Shown one piece after another: positions 1 through 12,362 of a DNA stretch of 64,000 nucleotides. Position 1 is the stretch's first letter. The number at the start of each line of letters is the position of its first letter. The notes beneath the pieces were generated by a model that saw only the letters and a program-made list of their open reading frames with translations, did not search any database and was not told the DNA's origin. Both the position numbers and the translations under genes were made by a program. Source of the DNA: Dasyornis broadbenti. Taxonomy: Eukaryota > Chordata > Aves > Passeriformes > Dasyornithidae. The DNA is taken from NCBI GenBank assembly GCA_013397935.1, contig VZRN01011464.1, forward strand, positions 5,126,489 to 5,190,488. The letters run 5' to 3'.

Positions 1-320
1 GACCCCCGCCCGGCCCCGTCAGCGCGGCCCCGGCCGGGAGGGGGCGCTCGGGGGAGCGGTGGCGCTGCCCTGGCCGAGCCCGCGCTGTCCGCACCACCTT
101 CCCCGCCCCAGCCGGACCGGGCCCCCACCGCCCCCGATCCGCCCGGACCCGGACCCGAATCCGGCCCCTGGCGCCGCAGCCGCGAGAGGACCAACAGCGC
201 CTTAAACCGTCGGTGGCCCGCGGGGGCTGGAAGAGCTGCCCGAGGCGGAGCGGGGAAGGGTCCTGCGGTCCAGGAGTTTTGCTCGCGGCCGTGAAGGACC
301 AGAGGCAGTGGGGCTTTGGG
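1..320. promoter_or_regulatory. CpG island, probable promoter / first exon of an unidentified gene
   Basis: The first 300 bases are very GC-rich and hold about 40 CpG dinucleotides by my count, while the following kilobases are AT-rich and CpG-poor. GC boxes of the CCCCGCCCC type occur near 100-115 and a GGGGGCG motif near 41. No TATA box is visible, as usual for CpG-island promoters. Transcription direction is unclear. The plus strand has only a modest donor candidate (CAG before GTGAAG at about 484), and I see no strong donor on the minus strand. A plus-strand open frame runs to about 704 but matches no family I know and may be chance read-through of GC-rich DNA. The island may continue beyond the left edge. 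Confidence 0.75.
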
Positions 321-3300
321 CTGTGGCTACCAGACCGAGTGACATCTGTTTGCTTCGACGACCTCGGTGTTACGGGCGTTTGCAGAGTGATTTCACTCCA
401 CTCGGAGGTCTCAGTCAGTTTATTGAGTTGTACATGGACATTATTGTTAACGCTGGTTACTGTGGCCGGAGTTGATGGCTCAGGTGAAGAGGGTATGACA
501 AGGGGTTGCAGTTCTTTCCGGAAAATTTACTGTCACCCAGCAGGTGTTAACCACCCTCCCACAGGCTGCCCTCTGCTACTTGGCCTCAGTCGCCAAAGAC
601 TAATACTCCAGCCTGCAGATGTTCCCCAGAGCCCCAACAGTGGGGGGATGCACTGTTCAGCAGGTGATCCTGTAGCTCGCTCCTCCTGTGGGCCATCCCT
701 TTAATTAGTTCTGTCATATGCCTGACATGTGTGCGAGCAGTGGAATGTAGCAATTGCCATGTCTTTCTGGGAAACTTGCCTTGCCTAAGAAAATAGTTTC
801 CATCCGAAGTGGAGGTTGACAAAATAGAGGCAGAACAACCTCCTGACTTTAAGAAGCACGGTTTTTGTGCCTGCAGAGAATAGGAGAGCAGAATTCATGA
901 AGGCAGGGGTCTGCAGACAGGATACTGAATGGGATAAGGCAGGAGAAATGTACTTTATGTTGTGGCATGTGGTTTAAAGATGGTCAGATACTTTTAAAAT
1001 TTCAATTAAAGTGACTTTGCAATGAAATTTTTCACAAATTGTATTGCTGTTTTTCCTCTTGGTTTCTATGGAAACAGGCCTTTATGCGATCATGCTTGGC
1101 TGTGTCTCCTTTACTTCTTCAATAACTTTTGAAGCTGTTGGGCAGTTTCACCCAAATCTATCTCAAATATAATTAAGTTATTTCATGAAAACAGGCAGCT
1201 GGGTAGGGCTGAGAGATCCTGTAAATGTCCCAAAGGCTGTAACGTGAACTTGCCTCTTATTAAATAATGATTCACATGGTTGAGAGACCATATAAATGTC
1301 TTGGTAATGAGAAAAGTTTCAATTACAGCTCATTATCAGCCTCACTATAAGTCTGTGGGAAACCAGGGTTCTTCAGTTCATTTTCTCCTAGAATTACTTG
1401 TGTTCCAGAGGTGGAACAGACACATGCAGAGGGGAAGAAAACAATGAGAAATTACTGACATCTGTATTCTGCAAGTAATTTCACCTGTTTTACTGGAGGG
1501 GGTGTGGTCAGAGGTGCAGAACTCTGTGGGAGGGGCTTCATCAAAGTGGGCTCTAAGGATAAACAAAACTGAGACCCCCGCATATCCGGAAATATGAGAT
1601 GCTTAAGTACAGACAGTACTTAAGAAGATGGGAGGGAGCTGGAAAGGTACCTTGACTGGAAGTTACTAAGATGTTTTCAGTGGTGGGACAAGGGTTATGT
1701 AATGCTCTCCTTTTCTAACGACCATCAGAAGTGTCCTGCTGTCACTAGGAGTAGGGTCTCTGGTCTGGACAAAAATAGGTTAAGGCATTTGGAAGGAGAG
1801 CAAGAGAGTCAGTAGGTTTCTCTCTCTGTAGTTCTGCCCTTTCATTTTGCTTTGGTTTTTAGTTCAGAAATGATTTGGAGGCAAATGGCTGAAAAGAGGA
1901 ATTACAAGACAAGGCATCCCATTATCCTTCAGTTTCACAAATTTTACCACAGTCACTTCTTTGCTGAGTCATCTGCTCTACTAAAGTCCATTCTACTAAA
2001 GTGCTCACCATTTTTTGATTTAGAATTTATAGTCATTCTGCTAATATAGTATTGCGATTGTTGATTTGTCTTATAATTAAAATAAATTTCTAAATAACTC
2101 CGTGTTTACCACAATATATACACAACACTAGGACATCTGCCAAAAATACAGCTTTTAATAAACAAGTCAAGTAATACTGGAAATATTCCTAGATGGGGGA
2201 AGGTCATCTTGTGGGTGTTATTTTTCTGTTTCTTAGGAGTCTTTAGTAACTTATTGATCAGAGTATTTTAAGTGCTCATTACCACTTTAAGACAGATGGC
2301 ATTAACAGTAGGTAATGGGTAGAGCATTTCTGATTACTCATGTGCTATGGACAAATCAAGCTGAATGAACTCTTCATTTCTAACTGCAGTTGTATTTAAT
2401 CTGAAATACTATGTAGAAGTGGTGGAATTGGTGCTCCAGGGGCATTAACTTCGCCTTCAGGAGGCAGGCAGCAGTGTGAGCCAGACAGAGCCCAGCACAG
2501 GCATCTGCAGTTTGGCAGAGAAGTGAGAGTTTAGATGGAAGGAGCCTTAACAGTTTTCCCAAAGCAGATCTGTGTGTTAGTTGATCCCCATGTCAGGAAA
2601 TGATGGCAGTTTTCAGGTTCAGAGACCAAGAAGACTTGATGAGTAGAATGGCAGGTCAGGAGAGAGAAGTATATTGTGATTAAAGGATTGCTGAAGGGTA
2701 CAGTGTTTGTCTGCAGCATTTTCTTACAGGAGGCATAGAGTTTTTGAGTTGACTCTATATGGGTAAAGTTTTGCCACCATATCACTGGCTTATGTGCTTT
2801 GGGCCTAGGGCCGTAATGCCAGAAATGCATCATTTGCTTTAGTCTTCTATTTTAAAATAGAAGGCAATTAAAATCTAAGGAAATTAAACCTCATACAAGG
2901 TCCTTTTACATCAGCTGCACCATTTCAGATAGTTTTGTTTCATTTTTACAGGGATAGAGGGGTATCTGTACAAGATTATTCTTGTCTCTGACAGAGCAAG
3001 TGTCTCAGCATGTGGCTGAGGGGGGTGGGCAAGCAGGTTTTCTGTCTGGGCTCCGAAGAGCTTGAAAAGGACTTTGTGATTTGCCAAGATCTGTGTTAGT
3101 CCCTTCTATTGGTTTGTCCCAGGAGGGCATGTGAACTGGTCCTGAGTGTGAATGTAAGGGTATCTAACACAAGGGATTTCCTGTGAGTAAAAGTAACAAC
3201 AGAACATAATGAAACACATTCACCAAACAACACAAATGCTTTTATTATTCTGTTAAATGTGAGCCTGTAAACACAGGAACCACTAAGTCACTATACTTTA

Positions 3301-4045
3301 GGGAGTAAAGTTGAGCACATGAGTAAGCTGAAGTGTGAGACTTCATAAATAATCATATTTGGTAGCTGGAAAGGAATCCTTCCTACTGTAACATTACAGA
3401 TTCAGTAAAAAAGTAACTGAATTCTGTTTTTATTTTCAGTATGCCACATTTTTAGATAAGTGAATTCCTCAAACAGAAAATGATGTATTGCACATGCCAA
3501 AGGGGATAAAAAGAAAATACTTCCATTACCTTCTATTATTTATGCAGGAATGGAGTTCTCTGCCTTGTAATTGTGTTTGTAATGTTGGACTTGAACTCAG
3601 AAGACATTAAATTTCCTTCTTAAGCACATGCTTCCTGTGAGACTGGATGATAACTACATGATATTGCTATCTCATTTTTTCCATTTTAGTATGGGCATAA
3701 TTCCTCTTTTCTCTACAGTTTTCTATTTAGTATGCCAGCTACCCAACAGTTATTCTTGCATAAGCATCTCAACACTACAATATAGATCCACCCCAGGACA
3801 TATTTTCATCTAGGTGTAGCCATTCAAATGCTTAAATCCAAATTCACAAATATTTTGCCTATGTCCTTAGTTTCTCAAAAAGTTTGTAATAGCTAATCTT
3901 CCCATCAGTGGAACTCCAGAATGTCTTAGTTGTTTTCTTCTTCTTGGAATTCTAAATGTTCTCCTTGGGACTCAGAAAATTCTAAGTCCTTATTTCTGTG
4001 GATAAAAGTTTAAAATTCCTAATCTTCTCAGTTGCAAATATCACC

Positions 4046-4065
4046 AAAAAAAAAAAAAAAAAAAA
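4046..4065 (+). repeat. Poly-A tract (20 A)
   Basis: An uninterrupted run of A, preceded by ATCACC. No retrotransposed body is recognisable on its 5' side, so it is more likely a mononucleotide microsatellite than a retrocopy tail. Confidence 0.9.
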
Positions 4066-4590
4066 CCGCACTAGAAATTTGTTACCACATTTACTAGTCA
4101 CACATGTCTTCTGTGAGCTTAGTTTTACTGGTATGAACCTCTTTTCCAGTTTCCTGGCTTCAGCTTTTGAGAACACTTGCTTCAGAAAGGCTAAAACCTC
4201 AGGCTGTTTATCTAAAACCTCATTTCCCAGACCATCCAAATTCTCAAAAGTTTGATAAAAATATATGTTTTAGTGCACTACAGAGTAAAAGAAGAATTAT
4301 TGTGTGTGTTCGGTGGGCTTTTTATTTCTCTTGGACAAAAATGTTCCACAGTTTTGGACTTTGGTCTTCAGAATGAATAACCTGTTATTGAATTATAAAC
4401 TTCAACATTTTGTGAAGCATACATGTAGTTGCATGTCTCAAGCCATTGGAGGATTTCTGTTGTGGAAATAGCTCTTGCAGAGGGCAAATCTGATCACTTC
4501 TAGATGTGAAGAAAATAGTCTCCATGGCTGTACTGAAAGATAAATGTGACCTTCAGGTACGAAGAAAAATCAAACACTGAAGTTCATCCA

Positions 4591-4626
4591 AACAGGACAG
4601 CTTAAAACAGGACAGCTTAAAACAGG
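4591..4626. repeat. 15-bp tandem duplication, 2.4 copies
   Basis: The unit AACAGGACAGCTTAA occurs at 4591-4605 and 4606-4620 without change, followed by a partial third copy AACAGG. The identity of the copies suggests a recent slippage or duplication event. Confidence 0.95.
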
Positions 4627-7600
4627 TTTGTAAGATTGCAGGAAATATTTTGTTCTCTCCTGACCATCTCTGTATCGGCTTTTGTTTTAAATGTGATCTT
4701 TCCCAGTTACTTTTCTCTTTTCCTCTTAAACTTCAGTATTGTATACTTCCCATGCTGCTCTTGCTAGCTGTTCATGAGTTGATTAAGGTGAGAGGTAGAA
4801 AATTTGTTGGAGGCCAAAAACTTCCCCAGGGACAAAGTTCTGGAGACAGTCTATCAAAATAAATTTGGAAAGAGCCATTGAAATAAACAAATGATAGCCT
4901 CTTTCTACATCAGTACAAGTTTAAGTTGCATCCCAGTAAATATCCACAGTAGAAGACAGAGTAAGGCAGAAACAAAACTACACACAACACCCTATCAGAA
5001 AATAATCCTTGAAATTTGTCCAGATAGTAGGAAGATGACAAACCTACAAGTATCTGTTGTGGTGAAAGGAAAGAGAAATGTGAGTCTCGCTGTGAATTAC
5101 TGCTGCTGAGATCCTCACAGCACAGGGGCTGTGGTGGCTGCTGTTCTAAAAAATAGCAGATGAAGTGGCTGGGTAACAACCTGGGTTTGAATTGGTGGCT
5201 TCTCCATCATCATGGCACCAGTTTGTGCACTTGCTAGTTGAAGTTATCCTGTATCTAGTCTCTTCATTTTCCCATTTTAATATTCAGTATTCGGTGATCT
5301 ACCTCACCATTAAAATATCCATAAACATTGGGTTATTGCTCACATGTGATATCTTAGATTACCAAACTACGGTGGACCTATTCTCTGAATTCTTTTTTTC
5401 TTGCCTTATTTTCATTTCCCTTGGATTAGACAAAATGAGACTTTCCTCTTTCATGTTTATAATCGGTTTCATTTTACATTTCATATGAACTAACAGTGCT
5501 GCTGAGATTGATCTCACAGCGTGGCTGGGAAAGGAGATGAATATTTTATGAACTTATAAAAGATAAAATGAAAGCATATTATTCTAGGGATGTATTGTTG
5601 ATGTTCCATGTAAAATTGTGACAGCATGTCCATTCAGAACCTTATTTGCACATCTCTCTCATCTCTTTGAGAGGAATCACTTTTCCGTGTCAAAATTCTT
5701 GCACTTAATGTGATTGCAAAGCCTTTTTGTCATGAAAATTAACAAATACTTCTGAAGTTAGAAGTATTCACACAGACATCACCATGGAAATTTATACCAG
5801 GTTACGTGTTTTGTAGATACATTTCCATAAATATTAAAGCATGGTGCAATGAGGAGTTTGGAGAAAATTACTCTCAAATAATACCTGCGGAAACTCACCC
5901 AATGCTTGTCACTGCTCAGAGGCCATGCATGGGCCAAACAGAGTAGGAAAGACACCTCAGTCAATTCAGCGCTTCGGTGCAAGTGGTGCTGAAGCACTGA
6001 ACTGGCCAAATTCTCCACATCTTTACCTTAGTAAGCCTGTATGAAGCTGTAATGAACTCAGTTGGTGAGGATGATGTCTGATTCCCATTGCTCTACCACA
6101 CATTTAAATTCAACACAGTTCCTGATTTGTGCTGCCTCATGACAGCTGAAGAGACAGGGCATCCTTTGCCGATCAGGGGGTGTTGAGGATCAGGATCCAG
6201 CTAGTCTCGATTCCCTGCTGTCAATGTTTTCCACAACTGCAAAAACATTTGGACTGCTTTCACAAGCTGGTTGAATTGAAAGATTATCTGGTGATGAAGA
6301 TATGTTTAAGTAAAAGTATCATCACACTGAGTGACAAAAATGGTTTTGCATTAGCAGGCTTCCTTCCAGAGGGGTATATAAATACTCAAAAACTTGAATA
6401 CTAGGGTAAACCTAGAGCCCTTGTCTGTGTCCCACAACCAGAGTGTGTGTGCCCCAGATAATGTGACATTAAGGGCATTTGCATCATTTACGCTCACCAA
6501 GGTTTTATTCAATTTTGTTTATATGGTTCTGGAATTGGTCCACGCATGCTAAGAAGCACAAGAGAAGGGCTTTGCTGTGGTTTTGGGATGATAAACAAAA
6601 GTGCTTTCAAGGAAGCTGAATTACATTAGTGTGCAGTTTCGGTGTTATTCTCAGAATATGGCTCCATGCTCTTTCACACTGGTGGTTGTACATTATACTC
6701 AATAAGAACATTTCTGCACAGGTGCTTCCATCAATAGCAGCTCACTGATGGGACTGCACTGTACTGTCAGGTCACTGATGCTGTTCTTGGATGACGTTTT
6801 CAGGGGAAAAAAAAGCATCAACTGATGTAATGACCTAAATCTAATGATTTGAAGACAGAACACTCAATCAAGATTTCAATTCAAGATTTTTACTCCTGTA
6901 AAATTGTAGGTCAAGGCCACAGTCTCCAGAAATATTTGACGCTTGACCACAGAAATCCAGCTTATCCTGGGGAAAACTCCCAGATAGGCACCTCCACTGA
7001 ATTTGAAGAAGGAAGCATGCCCACCCTCATGAAGCAAGACAGGTGCATGTTAGCCTTTACTGTACTCAGCTGGGTGATTTGTGTTGAACACATAGTATAT
7101 AAAACTAGATTTTAAAAGTTTTGAAGTCAAATTATTCTTATTTTGTCTTTGGAAATGTTTTTTCTTGTGCTGAGAGGAAAAGATACTGTACTTTATTGTT
7201 GCCTTGTTATATGATAGCTGGAAATGAAATACTGTGTTTGCTAGGTGTTGAATTTTTTATCACTGTTCAAAGTAAAAAATATTCTTAGTGACTGTTAGAG
7301 ACACACATGAAGAAGAAACACTATATGGGTAATTAATTTTGGCAATTTCCTACAGATTGTTTAATTAATCTGAGAGACTTTATTCAAGGACAGGTATGTT
7401 AGTGTTCTTCTAGCTAAATAATATTGGAGCTCTTATAGCTCAAATCATTATTATATTTTATTCTCAAAAGGATTCTTTATTTGTAAGTGTTGTTTAGTCT
7501 TGTCATAGACAGTGCCTGGGTTGTTGTATCTAAAGCCAGTAACACTTGCTCTTTTGTCCCTTTCATTTAATGTAGGAATTGGTACCTCTAATCCACAGTT

Positions 7601-8107
7601 CTGGTGCTGCAGTCCTTCACTTCATTCTTTGTCACCCCAAGGTTAATAATGAAGTAGTGGAATAATGAACATAAATAAGGAGACTAACAGCAGTGAGACT
7701 TATTTAAAAAGAGGTTTTTAAAAGAGTGGAGAGGAAGAGGGAAAGAACTACTGTCATTAGAAAGAACTTTTTAAAGAGTGTTACTTCCTCAAGGCTTTGT
7801 GGTATATGTTGGTTTGGGATGTGTCTTGTTTTCACTTTAGATTTTAAATTCAATGAATTTCTTGTCAAATACTGTTACTTGCATTTCTCATGGGACTCCT
7901 GCAGTCGCTGTGAGCTTTGTACTATACATTTACATCATTAATCAGGGTTTATGCTCAGAGCAGTTTTTAATACAGGTATCATGGGTAATATGGGTAAAGG
8001 CAAGCAAGATCACATAGTTCCAACATCACTTTCTGAGCATATAATAGAAATTGAGGGTGGTTGAACACTAGAATAGGCTCTGCTGAGATGTTGACTCATT
8101 GTAGGCA

Positions 8108-8233
8108 TTTCAGATCCAGTGGGGCTCAACCCTGAGCAACTTGCTCAACTTGACCCTGGTCTGGCATGGGCTTGGACTTGATGGTCTCCAGAGGTCTTGT
8201 CCAGTCTCAACAATTCCATAATTCTGTGTGGTT
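8108..8233 (+). mobile_element. CR1 LINE 3'-end fragment
   Basis: The segment has the order typical of an avian CR1 3' end: a GGGGCTC...CTGAGCAACTTG block, then CTTGGACTTGATGGTCTCC, a 'gaggtcttgtccag' block and a terminal ATTCTGTG-type octamer. This is the 3' untranslated part, so no reverse-transcriptase coding sequence remains. Strong 5' truncation is normal for CR1, which primes from its 3' end. The exact 5' boundary is uncertain by about 20 bases. Confidence 0.85.
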
Positions 8234-10763
8234 GTGTGCCAACAGTTATGACATAACTGTTCATTGAACCACATCATCTTTGCCATAAAGTTGTACAAAA
8301 CCAATATTGTTGTGGATGCAGACCGGTTCTGCACTTATTAGATTGAGCAGTACTCCTTCATAGCAATTGTCCCATTGACTTTTATATTAAATTGGCTTCT
8401 GAGCACCTCTTGACCTGAAGGTTAAGCGCTTAGTATGCAATTCAATTTCAAAATTAATTGACACTATTAAGACACTTCTTCCAAACCCAGATTAATAACC
8501 CTCTTAATTTACAAACCTAGGAGCCCTGAATGAATTAATAATATATTTACTGGGTTTATATATTGGCATTCCTACAATACTAAGTGGGTGCAATTGGTAT
8601 TAATTCAGCTGATCTCCGAGTGGGACTGATTTCTCCCAGTGGTGGGAGAAAATGATAAATTATTAATTTGACAGAATTTTATCTCTTGTGGGATACACTT
8701 TAGAAAGGAGTACTGGAAATGGAGGAAAATACTGAATTATCCTACACAGATAAACTAATAATGAACTATTTTTTACATCTTTTCAGATCTCAGTAGGTGA
8801 AACCAAATTTTCAGTGGGACCCACATGGTGCTGCATTTATTGTGTAGTTTAATTTTTGTGTATGCATTTTTACGTGTCAGTTAAACAAATCTTTTGTCCT
8901 TGCTGCTTTCTCTTAAAAAATGAGTGCTACACTGGCAGCTGTTTCCCTGCACTATTAGTATGAGAAAATGTCTGACCTACTCAATTAACAATATTATTTT
9001 CTGAAGTGCTTAATTGTTTTCCTCATATTGCTCCTTCAGTTTTGGTATTCAGTAACATCAGGATGCCCTTCTCTCAGAAATTACACAGGTTTCCACCTGC
9101 AGATTTTGTCTATGCAATGATCTTCCTAAATCAGATCTGCACACTGTTGTACCTTGGCTTTTACTGAAGTTTGTCATCTTAGCATTGTCTTCAAAAGAAA
9201 TAAAGTTAGTCAGGTTTTTTTAGTTATTTTTGTACATTTAAAAAAATTGAAAGTTGTTGCTTTTGGATTGTACCATTGGAAAATCTAACAGACATTAATT
9301 TTGAAACTGTCTTCTCAAGCTAACCAGTTTATTTTTAGAAAAAAAAGAATCCACAGCAAAGAAAGAATTAGACTAGAATTTTCAGTGTCTTTTATAGAAG
9401 TTTCCCTGAAGAACATTTTTTCAGTCATTGCAAGGGAGGAAGAAGTCACCTTGTTTCTTAGACAGCAGTAACCAGACTGATAAAAAATAGGTCAAAATTG
9501 AATCTTTTCAAGGTTTGTTTTCTATACATTTAAGGGAAATAAGTCAACTTTGTAGTTTAGAAATAGCAAATCTATTCCAGCCGAAAAGAGTAAGCAGGGT
9601 TATTTACACATCTTCCAGGTGTAAATATGACGGCATTAAACTCCATTGAATTGATTTGCAAATATGTATGTTATAATTAATTATCAAAACAAAGTCTCTG
9701 TGAATGTTGAGAGACTCACTTTAGTCCTAGTTGGAAAAAGACTGAAAAATAAACTTGAATTTCTATTCTTAATAATTTATTTTGAACTTCAGTTTTCTAC
9801 TATATGTGCATATATTCCACAGTTTACCTTTAGTTTGACATTTATATGTTATCATTGAGTAGTTATGTCTAGTTTGTCATTTGGAAAGTGGATGATTTTC
9901 TAGGATAATTGCTAGGAGACGTAGAAGGCAACATAAATTTTTTACAAAGAATGTAACTGCTTGCATTTTTTTATTCCGAATCACAGGCACTTTTTTATGA
10001 TTCTAGAAATTGTGTTTGTAGCAGCAATTTCGACTGTTATGAGTGCTTACACTTTGGGAGCTCACTCCTTTTTGCAAAAGCATGGCACTTGACAGTGTTT
10101 GTTACTACTAACACTTGGCTTTCTACAGTGATAAGAGGATGGCAGTAGGCAGGTGTTACGCTGTGACTACTACTTAGCAGGAGAAACTTGCTCCTTATCC
10201 TAGCCCTTATTCTCCCATCTGCTTGCTTCACTCACTGTTGTGTCTGGCAGGAATCCAGATTTGTAAACTCCTTTGGGTACTTGAATTTTTTATTTTTTTT
10301 TATATTCCATGCTTCTTGATGACTTAACACGGAAAACACAATAATTATCCCTTCTTCTAAGACTGAAGGACAAGTGTTATACTCTACACTCATGCCTCCT
10401 GACCATCAGAACTTTACAAACTATAGGATTGCATTGTGGCTCCATCCCTGACCATGCAGCTCACTTTCCTTGTAATAGGAATAAGCCTTCCAAAGTGCCT
10501 TTATTTGGGCTAACAAATAAAAATAATTGGTGTATCTACTACACCAGACTAAATTGGTAAGTAAATTAGCTATTTATTATGATAGTATCTTGTTGGTGGT
10601 GAATTGAATTTAATTGGCTGTTATTACTTACAATAAAGAGTACTGCAACAGTTCCTTGTTAATTTAATTTCTCTTCTAAGTTAATCAATGAGCTAATATT
10701 TGGGTAAAATCAAAGTATATTCACACTTTTGTTTTATTTTACATTTGGGTTGGGGATTTTTTT
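8234..10763. other. Non-coding stretch with a homeodomain-site-rich patch
   Basis: No coding exon is recognised. Between about 8390 and 8760 the sequence is dense in TAAT/ATTA cores and contains a perfect 9-bp-stem hairpin at 8630-8651. This patch could be a conserved non-coding element, but that is inference from base pattern only. The rest shows nothing I can name. Confidence 0.5.
8630..8651. repeat. Perfect inverted repeat, 9-bp arms, 4-base loop
   Basis: The arms TTTCTCCCA (8630-8638) and TGGGAGAAA (8643-8651) are exact reverse complements around the loop GTGG. A perfect 9-bp hairpin with this spacing is expected well under once by chance in 64 kb of random sequence, though repeats and base bias raise that figure. 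Function unknown. Confidence 0.9.
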
Positions 10764-10892
10764 ATTCCTGAAAGTTGGTTAGAGTATTGTGCTGATAATA
10801 CCAATGTTGTGGGTTCGATCCTCGTATAAGCTATTCCCTTAAGAGTTGGACTTGATGATCCTTGTGAGTCCCTTCCAATTCAGAATATTGTA
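10764..10892 (+). mobile_element. tRNA-Ile-derived SINE with CR1 tail (TguSINE1-like)
   Basis: The 5' part resembles a decayed tRNA-Ile gene. A GTTGGTTAGAG block lies where the A-box/D-arm should be, CTGATAA forms an anticodon loop with anticodon GAT, and GGTTCGATCC at 10812-10821 matches the RNA polymerase III B box. The 3' part from about 10842 is not tRNA but a CR1 LINE tail (GTTGGACTTGATGATCC, then AGTCCCTTCCAATTCAG). A tRNA-Ile head joined to a CR1 tail is the published organisation of TguSINE1, a songbird SINE moved by CR1 machinery. The D-arm appears shortened and the acceptor stem is lost, so this is a fossil copy, not a working tRNA gene. Confidence 0.8.
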
Positions 10893-11051
10893 CGGAAGAT
10901 TATTGTAGCCTGTTTTAAAACTGTGGTTCATGGCAATGCAAAAGAATACCTCAGTGCTGGGAAAGGCTATGGAGCACATTTTGAGTGCCATCACATTTCA
11001 GTGCCAGCACGTGCAGGCCAACCGGGAATCAGGCCCAGCTGACTTGCATTT

Positions 11052-11243
11052 GTGAAAGGCAGGTCCTGCTTAACCAACCCCATCTCCTTCCGTGACCGGG
11101 TGACCCACACACTGGATGAGGGAAGGGCTCTGGTTGTTGTCTACCTGGACTTTAGTAAAGCCTTTGGCACTATTTCCCACAGCATTCTCCTGGAGAAACT
11201 GGCTGATCACAGCCTGGATGGGAGCACTGTTCGCTGGGTGTAA
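11052..11243 (+). pseudogene. CR1 ORF2 reverse-transcriptase fragment (broken)
   Basis: A 63-codon open stretch encodes the palm region of the CR1 reverse transcriptase. Motif A is seen as VVYLDFSKAFGTISH, with the aspartate-bearing YLDF at residues 31-34. CR1 proteins normally have FDT after SKA; here the D is G. The frame ends at a stop just after the TVRWV motif, whereas intact CR1 ORF2 continues for several hundred residues. Downstream coding resumes in another frame at the FADD motif (11398). It cannot make a working enzyme and is a relic inside the CR1 copy at 10930-12362, not a host gene. Confidence 0.85.
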
Positions 11244-11797
11244 AACAGCCTGGACAGCTGGGCCCAGAGAGTGGAGGGGAATGGAGTTACATCCAGCTGG
11301 CAGTTGGCACCAGTGGGGTTCCCCAGAACTCAGTATTGGGGCCAGTCTTGTTTAATGTCTTCATCTGGGCAAGGGGATTGAGTGTACCCTCAGTCAGTTT
11401 GCAGATGACACCAAGTTGGGTGGGAGTGTTGATCTGCTAGAGGGCAGGAAGGCTCTGCAGAGGATTCTGGACAGGATTGATGGGCTGAGGCCAATTGTGT
11501 GAGGTTCAACAAGGCTGAGTGCTTCACTTTGGCCACAACAACCCCAGGCAGTGCCATAGGCTGGGGCAGAGTGGCTAGAAAGCTGCTTTGTGGAAAAGGA
11601 CCTGGGGGTGCTGGTCAACATGAGTCAGCATGTGCCCAGTGGGCCAAGAAGGCCAATGGAATCTGGACTTGTATCAGCAACAGTGTGGCCAGCAGGACAA
11701 GGGCAGTGATTGTCCCCCTGTACTCAACACTGGTGAGGCCACGCCTCAAATCCTGTGTTCAGCTTTGGGCGTATCACTACAAAAGGACATTGAGGTG

Positions 11798-11897
11798 GAC
11801 ATTATTGAGACAATTCCCTCTTCAATCAAGGTTTGCTAGATTTACGTTAATTAAATTTGCTAGATTTATATTAATTTTTTTCCAAAAAGGGATTTCT
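11798..11897. repeat. Insertion inside CR1 with an internal 24-bp direct repeat
   Basis: CR1 sequence stops matching after AAGGACATTGAGGTG (11783-11797) and resumes at a similar AAGGACATCACTGGTG (11898-11913), as if the target had been duplicated. The inserted DNA is AT-rich and contains two near-identical units, TTTGCTAGATTTACGTTAAT at 11832-11851 and TTTGCTAGATTTATATTAAT at 11856-11875, at a 24-base period. I recognise no known element. Confidence 0.6.
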
Positions 11898-12362
11898 AAG
11901 GACATCACTGGTGCTAGTCCAGAGAATGGCAACAGTGCTGATGAAGGCTCTGGAACATTATGAGGAGTGGCTGAGGGAGCTGGGGTTGTTTAACCTGGAG
12001 AAAAGGAAGGTCAGAGGGGACCTCATCACTCTATAACTACCTGAAAGGAGGTTGTAGCAAGCTGGGAGTTGGACTCTTCTCTGAGGTAACAAAGGACTTG
12101 ACAAGAGGAAATGGCCTCAAGTTGTGCCAGAGAAGGTTTAGATTTAGGAGAAATTTCTTCTCTGAAACAGTTCTCAAGCACTTGAACAGGCTACTCAGTG
12201 AAGTGGTGGAGTCACCATCCCTGGAAGTATTTAAAAGATGTGTAGATATTGCACTTAGAGACATGGTTTAATGGTGGATTTGGTAGTGCTGTGTTAACAC
12301 TTGGACTCAATGATCCTAGAGGTCTTTTCCAGCCTAAATGATTATGCGATTCTATTCTATAA

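Larger units (their letters stand above)
321..8107. other. Non-coding stretch, AT-rich, no recognised gene
   Basis: I found no exon-like open frame with a recognisable protein motif here on either strand. The frames present are short and low-complexity. Apart from a poly-A tract and one short tandem duplication, listed separately, the sequence looks like unique intronic or intergenic DNA. Highly diverged repeats could be missed by eye. Confidence 0.6.
10930..12362 (+). mobile_element. CR1 LINE, 5'-truncated, with decayed reverse transcriptase
   Basis: This is a long plus-strand CR1 copy covering the C-terminal half of ORF2 and the 3' end. It starts within coding sequence near 10930 (the AAAGGCTATGGAGCA block is CR1-like) and ends with GATTCTATTCTATAATG-type terminal repeats. 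Reverse-transcriptase motif A appears as YLDFSKAFGTISH at about 11142-11180. The catalytic motif FADD lies at 11398-11409 in a different frame, so there is at least one frameshift. Stop codons also interrupt the frame (for example after 11240). About 100 bases of foreign sequence interrupt the element near 11798-11897. Its 3' tail (GACTCAATGATCC then GAGGTCTTTTCCAGCC) differs from that of the copy at 22.2-23.6 kb, so the two belong to different CR1 subfamilies. Confidence 0.93.

Noticed and set aside
213..704. 163-codon open frame overlapping the first CpG island
   Set aside because: No known domain, and the frame lies in GC-rich DNA where long open frames occur by chance. Kept only as part of the promoter entry.
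10764..10833. A working tRNA-Ile gene
   Set aside because: The B box and anticodon loop are present, but the acceptor stem and D-arm are degraded and a CR1 tail is fused on, so it is a SINE head.
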